From positions 66,231,895-66,295,894 of the forward strand of contig CM043963.1 of the NCBI GenBank assembly GCA_014529385.2: a stretch of DNA of 64,000 nucleotides. Reading direction: 5' to 3'. This DNA is from Adiantum capillus-veneris (lineage: Eukaryota > Streptophyta > Polypodiopsida > Polypodiales > Pteridaceae). This document shows positions 10,917 through 22,608 of the stretch, one piece after another. Every line of letters begins with the position of its first letter. Within the stretch, counting starts at the first letter, position 1. The notes beneath the pieces are model-generated. The model was given only the letters and a program-made list of their open reading frames with translations, did no database searches and was not told where the DNA came from. Made by a program: the position numbers and the translations under genes.

Positions 10917-12003
10917 TCATATCCTCTTTTCAATGACAACATCCACAAGAGAAAGAAAATCTGCTGGACTACCCACCCTTAATGCCAAATTTTGCACTGC
11001 ATGCACATTTCCCTTAGCTTTCCTCGTGCTCACACTCATAGACCAATGTCTCCGTAGCTTAGGACTCAAAGCCAACAATTGACCAAAAGTTATATTAGCT
11101 CTTTGGCTTTGCACATTACTTCCCACGTCATATTTAGGGTAGCCACGTCCTAGCTGGAAATTGGCTTGCTTGATTTTGCGATGCCTTTTCTTCTTCCTAG
11201 TTTTTGGCTGCTCCCTACCTTTGTATACCTTCTCTTTGCCTTTGCAGGCTCAAGTATCCCGCTCAGTTTCTATTTTTCTTTTAGCTATAGCCCTTTTGTT
11301 GGCCAAAATTTCAACACCCTACTTATCCACTCCAACTACGTTCACCCTAGGGACTTGACCACCATCTGGATAAGCTGGTTGTGTTGAATTCTCAATCACA
11401 TGTTCCCTCGGGCCATTGAACTATGCTTGGCCTCTACCTCTATCAAAAAACGGGTAGATACCACCCCTTTCTCTTGGCATATGAGGAAAATAGAGCTCAT
11501 AATGTCCTTCTTTCCCACAATTGTAGCACCTAACGGGAAATGGTCCTACACTACCCCTTGCTCCTCTTGGTTGTCCTCTATCCATCACACTTAGCCACAA
11601 TTCTTGCATTTTCTTGGATAAATCATGTATGGTTCACACCCAATTCTGCAGCACAATGGCTACACCTCGGTTCGCATGGTTCTCCTCATGAACAACATCC
11701 CTCAAACTCTGAGGCTGGATAGGAATCACCGTTTTGTAGCCCGACACGCCCAGCTCAATCTTCTTTTTTATCTTCTTGCTCTTGCCTTTGCAATGGCCAC
11801 TCCACCATCGTAGTTCTCTGGGCTCTTGAAATCCACCTTTTCCCTCACTTTAGGATGTAGGCAAGCCATGAACTTGTCCAACTTGAACTAATCACCATTA
11901 GCCAATTGCATGGCAGCCGCTAGCTCAGCCAACCAAAAAATCCAAAAGAAAACTGAATTCTTCACACTCACAAGCCATCGCCTTCACATTTCTCAATACA
12001 TGC
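10917..12003 (-). pseudogene. TatA gag, C-terminal part with zinc knuckle, truncated
   Basis: The frame at 11421-11609 carries CYNCGKEGHYELYFPH, a CCHC-type knuckle whose last Cys is changed (the TatC copy has CYNCGEEGHYASDCPH). Upstream sequence to ~12003 aligns with the TatC gag middle. Downstream, 10917-11126 matches the TatC segment NITFGQLLALSPKLRRHW. Gag ends abruptly at ~12003, where the sequence changes to TatB LTR. Confidence 0.75.
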
Positions 12004-12034
12004 ATGCTAGCAAGACTGCCATTTAACTCACACA

Positions 12035-14046
12035 CACCGTCAATTCTTGTTTCAACACACCCAATGCACACAACTACTCAAGTTTCACTCCCTTTGCACC
12101 ACAAAATAGGCTGCAGGCACACACTTCTATCGGCACCAACACACAAAGAGCATGAGGAAAGAGAGGGGAAGGGCAAAATGACACTATAAATGGGGGACAA
12201 TGGCTTTAGATTGCTTAGCAAAAGAGTACACTAGCTTCCATACGCCACAAATGGAAAACTTACCAAAAAAACTACCTCTAAGGCTTACACTTGGCTCTTT
12301 TGCACTCTAGGGTTAAAAATAGGGGGGGAAATCTCATTGAAATGATTTTAAAAGTGGGTTTATAGGGGAGCCCCACCCTTTTTTTGCAACTTCCATTTGA
12401 TTGCCTCATTCGGGCTTTGAACTTAGCAACTTTCACTAACTTGGAGGCCTCAAAATTGACATTTCTCAGTCTCCCTCACATTACCCAATAGTCGAGTTCA
12501 AGGATGAGGGACACTAGCGCTAGTGCCTCATCGAGTTTTCCTTCATTAGCACTAGTGCCTCATCGAGTTTTCCTTCAAAATTTGTGTCGTGGGGCCACGC
12601 CCATGTGAAATTTTCTTATCAGGCTCGTATGTCATGTCATCACCATTCGTGAGCCAACTGATTGCTCCAATCACCGCCACAATGCCATTGTTGCTAATGG
12701 CCAAAACCGCCATCCTCCTCGGCCATGTTGTTGCGCACAATGCACACACAATGCCTATAGACTTGCGCCATGGCCACGGGAGCTCCAAGGAGTCTCTCCC
12801 TCTTGTGATACCCCCTAATACCCACAATACTGGATATATACCATGGCCTCTTGCCCCACAATCGTGCATGTGGGTTCACTTTGCTGCCATGTGGCATTTG
12901 CTTGTGAACTCCTCAGTAAAGGCCTCCAGGCTCACCCAAAAAACACTTGAAAAATTCCAACAAAAATCTTTTTTTTTCCACAAGCTTCAACCACTTGCCA
13001 ATTCGTGTTTAGTGGCCTACTGCCCGATCTGCCAACACCCCCTGAAAATGTACATTTTGGACTTTGACCCCATGCAAGTCCCACCGCTTTTGGACTCCGT
13101 TTGGCCCACCATCCGATGCTACAAAACCGAGCAAAAATCATATGAGACCGCTCTGTCGACAAGTGCCATCAAACTTTCAACTAGCATAACTTGATCACCG
13201 AGACTTTGATTGTCAAGCCGCGAGTTCTTGCTATCTTCACACAGTGCATACTCCCCTTTGGAACCTGGTCAAACCTGAAAACCCACCAGATGGTGCAATT
13301 TCCAATGCGACCAATTGGGCACAGACCTAGCCCCTCAGCAAATCTTCAGCAGACCACAACTTTCCATCTTGAGCTTCAATTGAAGATCTGAAAAGACCAG
13401 CATGCCCCACAACTCAAGCCCTTGAGCTCTATCTACTTGTACCAAATCTGCCACCTACCCTTTTCGTCAAGGATCTACAAGACCTTCCAAATTTGGATAG
13501 CTCTATCTTCCACACCGTAGCTCTACTTGACGATCCATCTAGACGAGCTTCTAGAGAATCTCAAGCACTACATTCTCGGGTGCTATTGCAAAACTTTGGA
13601 CACTTTGATCGGCCATCCCAACTATTACATCTTGGAGCCTTATTGGCCTAAAAATCCGCATATACCATACATTTCCACTTTTCTTTGCTTACCTAGGGCC
13701 TCCATGCTTGCTTAAACATTTTGCCAAACACCCATATGAACTCAAAGCACTGCGTGACATCACTTCTAGCTTCAACCAAATTTGCATGTACCAACGTGCT
13801 TTAGCACTCTAGCTTGCACTCATAGGCACCCATAGCTCTGCATAGCCCACTTCCTAGAATCAACCAACTTTGGTTGCACCATGATTTCCCAACCCCCTTG
13901 TGGAACATTTATGTTCAACCACAAACAAGCTTATTGAATTGCAAAACTACACAAGTAAACAAACACTCTATACATACAATTACTTGCTACCATATGTACA
14001 AAACCTGACTCTGATACCCACTACCCCTACTCAAGCGGGTTTCCCA
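12035..14046 (-). mobile_element. TatB 3' LTR (about 2 kb)
   Basis: About 680 bp (13070-13750) match the TatA 3' LTR. The right end reads TTGGGAAACCCGC on the minus strand after a G-rich tract (14047-14052). The left part (12040-12180) matches the 3' half of the TatB 5' LTR (CACCACAAAA...AAAGAGCA...GAGAGGGGAAGGG). The left end is truncated near TatA gag. A direct repeat of 'gcactagtgcctcatcgagttttccttca' type occurs twice near 12520-12575. The 201-codon plus-strand ORF at 12589-13194 lies wholly inside this LTR and is taken as chance. Confidence 0.7.
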
Positions 14047-15215
14047 ACCCCCTGCATCATAGCATAGCTTCATCTTGGGTCAAACACTTGATTTTTTGAT
14101 CTCCTCCATCCACCTTCAATAGTTTTGCATAATGCCTCACCTAGCCAACCACCACACACATAAACTCCCCATGGAATATCTCCACTTCTTGAGGCATCCA
14201 TTGGCATACTTCCCACCTTCAACCAAGCATCAACAAACACATCGTCACTTTCATTGCACAACACATACCTTCACTTTCATTGGACTTACTTGACCCTCCC
14301 TCCCAACCATGTACAACAAGGTTCTCCTCAAGATGACCTTGTATCTGCTTTTGATAGGCCATTGCACAACTTGCATTTCTCCGTGCTCCTCACCCATATT
14401 CACTACATCTCTACTCACATGCAAGAGATAAAAATTATTCATACCTTGACTAAGATGACTCAATTTTCCAACTTGTATCTGCACCTTCATCCTCTTTTTG
14501 CTCCACAAAATCTTGACCATCCTCTTGGCTTCATACATGCTCTTCACCCACTTCCGAGCTCTTGGCATCTGCAACTTGGTGACACTCTACTACCTTTTCA
14601 TTTGTGATCTCCATGAAAACATGCTCTTTTATCTCTTCATTCTATTGTTGAGACTTGGTGTCACAGCTAACTCTTCTACACACAGGCTCTCTTCTATGAA
14701 ATTCTCATCCTCATTGAGAAGCTTGTCCACCATTGGCATGGGCACACCACAAACAGGAAACTTCCTAGGACCATAATTGACCATTGGCCTTACCACTTCG
14801 AACATTTGGCACCACTTTTGATTCAACAATAGAACACATTTTTGCCGCAACAGACACATGGTCTACAGGATTTAGCAAGTCCAACTCTAGCTTTTGCTTC
14901 CCCTTCTTTCACTTCACCTTGGACAAATAAATCATTTCTTCATAGCTATCCGCACCAAACTCCACCTTATCTATTCTTTTGATGCAAACAATCAAGGAAC
15001 TTTGACAACTTGAAGTTCTGGTTGCCACTAAACCCCGTAGCAACCTCCAACTTCCAACATGCTTCAAATTTCTCAAAACAATTTGAGAAATCTTGACTTA
15101 CATCTTGATGCAACACCTTAAAAATTTGCACCCGCTTTTGCCGGAGAAACCATCTTTCAAAACTGCCCAAGAAATTGAGACCGCAACTCTTGCCATTAGC
15201 TTTGATCACCACCCT
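14047..15215 (-). pseudogene. unrecognised coding-like insert in TatB (possible captured gene fragment)
   Basis: Minus-strand frames at 14967-15212, 14629-14859, 14251-14574 and 14070-14264 follow one another with few stops. Examples are GLNFLGSFERWFLRQKRVQI, VDKLLNEDENFIEESLCVEE and VFVDAWLKVGSMPMDASR. A frame-shifted stretch between them reads IDKVEFGADSYEEMIYLSK. They do not match gag or pol and occupy the place of pol between gag and the polypurine tract. The protein is not recognised. It may be a captured host sequence or a lineage-specific extra ORF, now broken. Confidence 0.4.
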
Positions 15216-15455
15216 TCAAACCATCAAGCTAGAGCTTTTCATGTCCGTACATCTGTAGCGGTACGTCTGCAACTTCTCGACTTCTGTCACCATATGCATC
15301 GACAAAATCCATAGCACAAAATCTGCTACCCAATCCTTCGGGTCTTCAACACCCGTAAAAATGAGGCCAATGCTTGGCTCCACCATCTCTTTCAACTCAC
15401 ACTTTGACCACTGAACATTCCACTTGACTAGTTGCCAACCATCTATCGGCTTCAA
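15216..15455 (-). pseudogene. TatB gag N-terminal fragment
   Basis: The minus-strand frame contains SIGLIFTGVEDPKDWVADF, matching GPIFTGEENPNEWVADFELY at the start of TatC gag. Similarity ends after about 75 codons near VEKLQTY, where the sequence changes to the unrecognised insert. This fixes the element's orientation and family. Confidence 0.75.
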
Positions 15456-15504
15456 AATCAGCCTTTGACTTCAACTAGGAGCAATCAACATGGTCACCAT
15501 AAGA

Positions 15505-16010
<506 letters not shown>

Positions 16011-16770
16011 AGGAAATACATTGCTTTTTTTGATCCAAAAAAATATCTTTACATCGTCATGAGCGCTACTCTATGGCTGACTCAACAAAGTAACACACCC
16101 AAAAAACTCCACAGGCACACACTTTTGTTAGAGCAGCCTCCAAAGACCCTCCTCTATCTTGAAAAAGACCCCTAAAAATCATTGATGGCTATGCCCTTGA
16201 ACAACTGAAAACCATCAACTAGTTCTATTTTGTTCTCCTCAAGTGAAGGAAGACAATAACTAGAAAATGATCATGTTAGACTAATTTCATGGCAAGTGGA
16301 ATTAAGCCGAGTATAGTGAACTCACCCCCGGGCTCCGTATATGCAATTTTTAGTGCCCAACACTTGGAATTCTCTAAAATCTTTACCTTGCATATTGGGT
16401 AGTTGCACTCTGACCTAGTGCCACATAGTACTGCAAAGCAAAATGGGTGATACTTGTGTTGACATTCTAGCAAGAAATCTCTTTTCATGTGGTAGCTGAG
16501 AGGGGTTTCTCACAGACAGCACAATTGTCAAAAATATATGCAATTGGTTTCAAAACGGAGACCATTGTAGGTGGTAAAGGCACCATCAATGATCTATACT
16601 CCTATTGGATTTATTGGATTGTTGTATCCATGAATGCTTTTTGAGACGTCAAGAACCCTAATTCACATTCCAAAGCATTCTTTCTCTCTTGCCAATGATA
16701 GCATTGACAACAACATAGAATAAGATCATTGTTTCTTGAACACACTTAAATGTGCTTTATGTTGTTATCC
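16011..16770. other. unannotated interval with one Cys/His-rich minus-strand ORF
   Basis: At 16276-16488 the minus strand encodes a 70-codon frame with CQHKYHPFCFAVLCGTRSEC and a following C. The spacing C-x-H-x2-H-x2-C-x10-C-x4-C is reminiscent of the second half of a RING-H2-type zinc site, although the last pair spacing is not standard. No first half is visible. It may be a captured fragment. The rest holds nothing recognisable. Confidence 0.3.
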
Positions 16771-18075
16771 AACTTATCCTTAACAATTAAAAGAAAATTT
16801 CAGAATTCTTGGCAAGAACTTTTGAAACACTTACAAAGCACTTTCTTATTACTTCCAAGCACCCACTAAGCACTTTTTAAGCACACTCTCTAAACTCTTT
16901 CTGCGCACTTCTAAGCACTATGAAGCACCTCTCATTAGTTGCTAAACTACTTTCTAACCACTTGGTCAGCACTTTCTAATCACCTATAAGCAGTTTGAAG
17001 CTTTTTTGAAGCACTTCAAAGTACTTCTGAAGAACCATTGAGCACTCTGAAGCACTTCTAAGAAGCTGCTACATTGCTTTCTTACCACTTGCTAGGCACT
17101 ATCTAGGGGGGTGCACTATGTAATCATGTTAATGTATAACGTGAGTTCAAAAGGAGGGGTTTTAAAATGAAAACATTTTAGGCAGTTTAACAGAGATACA
17201 TTAAAATAAGGAATTTTTATATTCAATTTTGGAAATATTTCCTAAAGTAAGGGGTCATTTTATTCATTCAAACATGTTAAAAGAGGGGTTTTGTAATACC
17301 CCAGAAATGCATGTTGTATAGGGGGGGTACTAAATGGTAAACCCCTCGAGGGAACCATCTAATCACCTCATAAAACTTTATAGCTCTTCTGAGCACTTCT
17401 TAGTACTTTCTAATCATATTGAGCACTGTGAAGCACTTCTTAGTAGTTGATACACTGATTTTTTACCATCTGCTAAGAACTTTCTAATAACCTCATAGCA
17501 CTATGAAGCTCTTTTCTAAGCATTTCTAAGCACTATGAAGCACTTCCAAGCAATTTCTACACTACTTTCATACCACTTGATAAGCATTTTTAATCACCTC
17601 ATAGAACTTTGAGGTCTTTTTAGGCGCTTCTTAGCACCGTTGAGCACTCTTTTCTACTAAGAAGTTGCTAAAATTCTTTCTAACCACTTTGACCTTGTAA
17701 GCACTTTGAAGCTCTTTCTATGCACTTCTAAGCACTTTCTATTCACCACTGAGCGTCGTGAAGAATTTCTAAGGATTTGCTTCACTCTAAAGCATTGTGG
17801 AGGACTTCTAAGTAGTTGCTTCACCTCTTAGCACTTTTGAGCTGTGTCTAAGCACTTCTAAGCACTTTCTAAGGTCCATTGAGCACTATGAAGCACTTCT
17901 CAGTACTTTCTAGGCACCTCGTTAGAACTATGAAGCTTTCCTTGAACTTTTTTTTTAGCACCTCATAAGCACTATGAAGCTATCTCTAAGAACTTCCTAG
18001 TACTCCATGTGCACTTTTCAAGCACTTACTTTGCACTTTATTTAGCACTATAACCACTTATGCATAGCTCAAGTA
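16770..18075. repeat. degenerate ~120-bp satellite rich in AGCACTT
   Basis: AAGCACTT and variants occur several times per 100 bp. A higher-order unit can be followed by the block TTACCACTTGCTAAGCAC-TTTCTAATCACC, which recurs near 16950, 17075, 17465 and 17565; after removing M1 the spacing is roughly 110-130 bp. Units are strongly diverged and no open frame runs through. It may belong to the internal region of D2, but D1 has no visible counterpart. Confidence 0.6.
17106..17352. mobile_element. M1: small TIR element (MITE) in the satellite
   Basis: A 247-bp non-coding insertion interrupts a satellite unit. Its ends are GGGGGGTGCACTATGTAA on the left and, read inward from the right, CCCTCGAGGGGTTTACC. 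A TAACGTGAGTTCAAA motif lies about 35-50 bp from the left end, as in M3. Flanks CACTATCTA and AACCATCTA look like a 9-bp target duplication with two changes. M2 and M3 share end and subterminal motifs. Confidence 0.6.
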
Positions 18076-20211
18076 GTTGCTTAGTAATTTGAGAGTGGTA
18101 CAAGCATGTTTCTTGCTCTTTGAGCAACAAAATCGCGTGCAAGGGTCCAAATATTCTTCAAGCCGGGCCAAATCAGTGTTGGCACTTACTTTGGAAAACA
18201 TTTTGTTGATTGCTTTAACTTCTATCTCCTTCCAGTCAACCTCTTGTTGATCAAAATTTGGTGAGTTCTTGAGGACCTCTCCAACCCCTTGTTTAGTTTC
18301 TTTAATGCAGTGTAGAAGCCATTATAAAGAGAGAACAAGCCTTCATTTTTGAGCCACAATTCCGTCTTTTGATGTAGCTACACTTTCACCTCAAACAATA
18401 GCCTTTGTAGCTCATCCTTCTTGGCATTGATTCTCTCTGCCATGTTGTTGGCGGATATTCCGTGAGTAGATGCTAGGCACTGATATAAAGAGACAGATGG
18501 GATCCTAGGGTCAAAGGAAAGTTCTTGGACAATCAAAGTCGCTATTTGATTCCTAAAATGAGCTTACAGACTTCATACACGTATGATGTCTAAGTGCTCA
18601 GAAGTAGCTCAAACTTGAAATTTAGACTCTGCTTGATGTGTTCTATTCACATCAAGTTCTGTTTTGTGATTCAGACACCTGTAGGTAGGTCAATCTCCCC
18701 TAATTTGGTCTTAGTTTCTATCAACTTCTCTGGGAGGCATTCTAAGTCAAAATTGCTCCAAATTGGATGAAACTTGGTCTCTAATCTTGTTTTGTGGTGC
18801 CAAACACCTTGGTTAACTCTAATGTCATCTTTGGTCCCCAAAAATGCCCTGTAGATATCATATGCATATGACGTCTAGGTGATCAACTTGAATTTCCAGA
18901 GGTCTTCCCCCTCACAAGCAAGTCTCAACAGCTTTCAAAACTTAATTTCAACACTTTTAGTGCTAGATATGATCAATTCAAGCATTCACTTGCCTAGATC
19001 CGTCTCTTGGCCTTTACAAGCCCAAAAATGCTTAAAGTTCAATGGAATTTTGCGTATTTTCTTCCTAAATGCTCTAGATTACAAGGGTGCACATAGATGT
19101 GTACTTTGGCTCCAAATCTGGCCTCTAGGACTTCGTACAAGTATGTTTATCTGGTCAAAATGAAATTCTATTTCTACCCCATGTGCTCCTTGATGTGTAC
19201 AACATGAACATGTGATGTCAAACTTGCACAAATTCACCACTTTTTGACAAGGAGTTTCCCTGAAAGAGTAAAATCCTCACAATACTCAATCTGTATGTCC
19301 AAATGAAATGAAACTTGGTATATGTGCTCCACACAACATGCAAAAGATGGGTGTGGAGTCAAAAGTTCACTTTGGCTACCAGAATCACTTCTCAAACATC
19401 ATACTCATATGATTTTTGCTGGTAGATTTTTGTCCAAAATTTACCCACAAGCATCCCTAAGTCTCTAGCAATAGTCTTCATGCACTTTGACCAATTTTCA
19501 TGCAAAGATATGCTCAGAATCACAAGTTTCTATTTTTTCCGTTTTTGACACTCCTTTTGTCTTTTGGGTACTAAGTGTTGGTCTAAACTTTAGTCTCAAG
19601 GTGTACTTTGGGTAAAACACCCCTTTTGAACACTCTACTGCAGTTTGTTTTGTCAATTTTCGCCTTCTGCTAGCCCTTAGGACATCATATGCGTATGATG
19701 TCTAGAGTTGCAAAATTACAAGTTTTCTTAACAGATCTGTTGCATATGCTTTCCTACATCAACATCATTCAATCATGCACAAATATTCCAAAAGGCTTGT
19801 TTGTTGCATTTTTTCCTTAAAAAGATCAAGCATTTTTAGGATTTTAAATGCAAACAAGCACACCAGCAAATAAGTCTGTGAGCCCTAGATTATAATCAAC
19901 ATGTCCTATCTACAACTATTCATACACATCATATGGGGTGTTGCATTTATAATTAGAAGAATGCCTCACTGCCTCACAAAGACTAGCTATCATTTTTATC
20001 ACCTCACAAATCACTCACACTCCATTAACACTAAAGAACTAAAACACGACTAATACTACCTATGGCGAAAAATCCAAGCGAGTCACACGCTCCCTAGACC
20101 CCAAGAGTCCAACTTTTGGATCCTACCTAAAATAAAATAACAAGACTCTTGGGAACCAGAGGGACTTCTACCTCGTAGGACTAGTCTAAGGTCATCTACC
20201 TAGGACTCTCG
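18076..20211 (-). mobile_element. D2 internal region with ~280-bp palindrome-bearing repeats
   Basis: This is the internal part of the second D-type element, left of its primer site. Near-palindromic 22-bp motifs centred on CATATGCGTATG-like sequence occur at about 18569, 18854, 19129, 19396 and 19681, spaced 268-285 bp. Each is preceded by a related sentence such as ACTTTGGCTCCAAATCTGGC or ACTTTGGCTACCAGAATC. Sequence near the primer site (19980-20211) matches D1 2340-2555. No gag or pol was recognised. Confidence 0.6.
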
Positions 20212-20229
20212 TCCCCGGCAACAATGCCA
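20212..20229 (-). promoter_or_regulatory. primer binding site of D2
   Basis: The minus strand reads TGGCATTGTTGCCGGGGA, an Asp-tRNA-type site that has drifted from the D1 and L versions, one base from the LTR start at 20231. Confidence 0.65.
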
Positions 20230-20230
20230 A

Positions 20231-20612
20231 TGCTGGCGTATATGCCACAAGCAGAGGCTAGCATAGCGAGAACTAAACCAACATACCAAAATTTTGGCCA
20301 AGGATGTAACTCGATCTGCAAGTGCGTGGAAGCAGATAGATGGTTGTCAATTGCCTACTTGACCTTCTAAGACAATCACTACTCAAGGAAATCAAACCCA
20401 AACATCCTATGTACTTGTGATTGCAAAACATCCTTACCTTGAAACTTATAAGGGATATTCTACTTACCTAGTGGTCACTACCCTACAGACTCTGAACCTA
20501 TATCCTGCTCGTAACCACTTTGTGCAGCAAAAGCATATAAAAACAGGCAATCTATTATAGGTCACCGATTCTCAACTTGTATCATCCTAATGTGTAGCTC
20601 TACTCGCCACGT
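20231..20612 (-). mobile_element. D2 5' LTR, first part (split by TatC)
   Basis: It begins TGCTGGCGTATATGCCAC, matching the D1 LTR, and follows D1 through 'gtgtagctctactcgcca' (D1 'gcgtagtcctactctcca' near 2980). The match stops at TatC and resumes at 29160. The last four bases, ACGT, are the target duplication of TatC. Confidence 0.65.
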
Positions 20613-22548
20613 TGGTGCAACCAAAGTTGGTCTATGAAGGGAAGTGCTCTATGGCGAGCTATGGGTGCTAGCACGCGCACAGCAAAGGGTTCAAGTAGGA
20701 ATGAAGGCCTTGGGAGAGCATGTCATAAAAGAAGTGTATATCTAACGCGGTCTTTTAGGCCAAAAAAGTCCCCAGAATGGTCCAAGTGGAATAGCTGGTA
20801 AAGGTGCCTGGCATGCTGAGACAATGTTCATATCTGTGGTCTTTGAGATGCTCTATGAGCCCGTCCAAATGGCTCGTCAAATGAAATCCCGGTGTGAAAG
20901 TTATGATTGTCCGAAGATGGAATGCTTTGCAGATCTCCGACGAGCAGGGCAGGTATGGACAAGTGGCCAAAAATGGGATTAGGGTTACACTTGTAAATCT
21001 CGAGTTGTGGATCATGCCGACCTTTTCGGATTGTTAATCGGGCTTCAGACAGGCAAGTAATGGCCTATGGAATATTTGCAGGGGGTCAGGTATGTGCTCA
21101 TCGGGCCACATTGGTAGGTGTGCCAACATGAGTTTTTAGAGCTCGTTGCGATTCTAAAAAATTGCATGCAAGGTGGGGAGTCAACCAAAATTTGTGGCTC
21201 ATTGATCAGAGTCGTAGGCACCAAAATATGTCAAGTTCATATCGGTAGACAATCACGGCAGGAAGGGTTCGGATGGTTTTTCCCGTTTTGGGATGTGGTA
21301 CCCAAGGCCATGGTGACTTTAAATGATGGAGAAGCGCCACGATTTTGGGGTCGGCAAAGTGAATCTCCCATGTGGCATGACCGAAGAGCTTGTGGGTGAA
21401 CCTGAGCATGTGAAGCACCGGCACCATGTGAAAGGAATGCAAAAAAACCCTTGAACTATAGGTGCAAAAAGGAAAGGTGAACTGGGGTTTTTTTTAAAAG
21501 TCTAATGAAGTAAAGCTGAGGAGTAGGAGTGGTTTCTCTGTCAAGCAGACAACTTGTAATCCTTTGACCCTCAAGGCTCGGTCTGAGCTTGAGGATTAGT
21601 GTATATTTTTGTTCTTAATACTATCCACTCACAATTGTGAGTTTCTCAAAAAAAAAAGTCTAATGCAGCCTCCAAAGGCTAGGAGGAATTTTAAGGAAAA
21701 AGGAAAGAGAGGCCTGGCGCTACTGCTCAAAAAAAGAAACACTTTTTTCTTGGCCAAAAAAGGAAAAGAAGAGAAAGAGGAAAAAAGAGAGAGCGACGTT
21801 TTTCCGGAGACAGGAAGGGTTTTTTTCTTGGGGACTTAGAGAGAAAGAAGGAGATTGAGAGAAATGAAGGAGGGGCCTATGCAATCGGTGATCGAAGTTG
21901 CACGAGGGAATTCACCAAAGCGACACCAAGTGGTGAAGTGCGGCATAGCAGCTTGGAAGTGAAATAGTAGGAAGAGTTCGCCAAGGCGCTTCCTCGCAGA
22001 GGCGAATGGAGAAGGATGATGATAGTTGAAGACTCGATTGGCGGTTCTGGATCGAGGATAGTGTATGTCCAACAGCGGTAAGTTTTTTGGGAGCTCCTTA
22101 TATGGAGGATTGCACCTGTGGAGTGACAGTGTTTTTTTTAAGACAGCCATGGCCGTGGTGTTTCGAAAGTTGTAATCAGTTTTTGAAGCAAGATCAAACC
22201 AACTTTTCCCCTATCAAGTGTTGATTTTCCCTTCCCCCTTTCTCTTTCTCTGGCTCTCATTTGTGTCGTGTGGTGTCGACATTGTGGAAGTGTGTGTGCC
22301 CCCCCGAACCGACGACATGTGTGTGTGCACAGAGAGGGTGAGTAAGAGGAGTTGTGTGGGTTGAGAGGGTCATCACTTTGGCGATCTTGTTGGCGGTAGG
22401 TGCATCAGGTAGAGTGCAGGCGAGGCCCTGCTAGTGAAAGTTGTTTTTTTCAAAGGTGTTTCTAAGAGGACAGGGGTGCCGTGAATACCCTGAGCTATAT
22501 AGGGGCAGTTGTTAGTGTGTTGGGTGAGATCCCCATTCCCCCTCTCCA
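20613..22548 (+). mobile_element. TatC 5' LTR
   Basis: It ends ATTCCCCCTCTCCA at 22548, as does the 3' LTR at 29159. From about 20943 it aligns with the 3' LTR from 27700. Its first 330 bp (GGTGCAACCAAAGTTGG...) align with the TatA/TatB LTRs and are deleted from the 3' LTR. Probable primer site TGGTGCCCCCACTAAGG begins 6 bp downstream at 22554; the tRNA was not identified. Confidence 0.75.
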
Positions 22549-22608
22549 TCTTCTGGTGCCCCCACTAAGGAGCACACTGATTGCAACCCGTTAAGTGAAG
22601 AGAAGCAT

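Larger units (their letters stand above)
5429..12003 (-). mobile_element. TatA: decayed Ty3/gypsy dual-RNase-H element
   Basis: A minus-strand Ty3 element with the order gag, protease, reverse transcriptase, RNase H, a second RNase H and integrase (right to left), then a polypurine tract and a 3' LTR. It is the same family as TatC (20.6-29.2 kb): every domain aligns and the LTRs are related. The extra RNase H before integrase is the hallmark of the Tat lineage. Frames are broken by stops, indels and a ~120-bp duplication near 9450-9655. Gag stops abruptly at ~12003, directly before TatB LTR sequence, so the 5' LTR and gag start of TatA are missing. A solo copia LTR sits at 7103-7755. Confidence 0.85.

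Noticed and set aside
12589-13194. 201-codon plus-strand ORF, the longest outside pol/gag
   Set aside because: It lies completely inside the TatB LTR, antisense to the element, has no recognisable domain, and its frame is not kept in the TatA LTR.
14005-14020. TATCAGAGTC-like sequence (minus strand) resembling an iMet primer site
   Set aside because: It lies inside the TatB 3' LTR near its start, not after an LTR end, so it cannot serve as the primer site of that element.
16770-18075. AGCACTT array considered as a CRISPR-like array
   Set aside because: There are no constant repeats with unique spacers, the whole unit is degenerate, and the context is a plant genome with retrotransposons.
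21609-22150. ORFs on both strands near the end of the TatC 5' LTR
   Set aside because: They lie inside the LTR, and the matching region of the 3' LTR has different frame structure, so they are not conserved.
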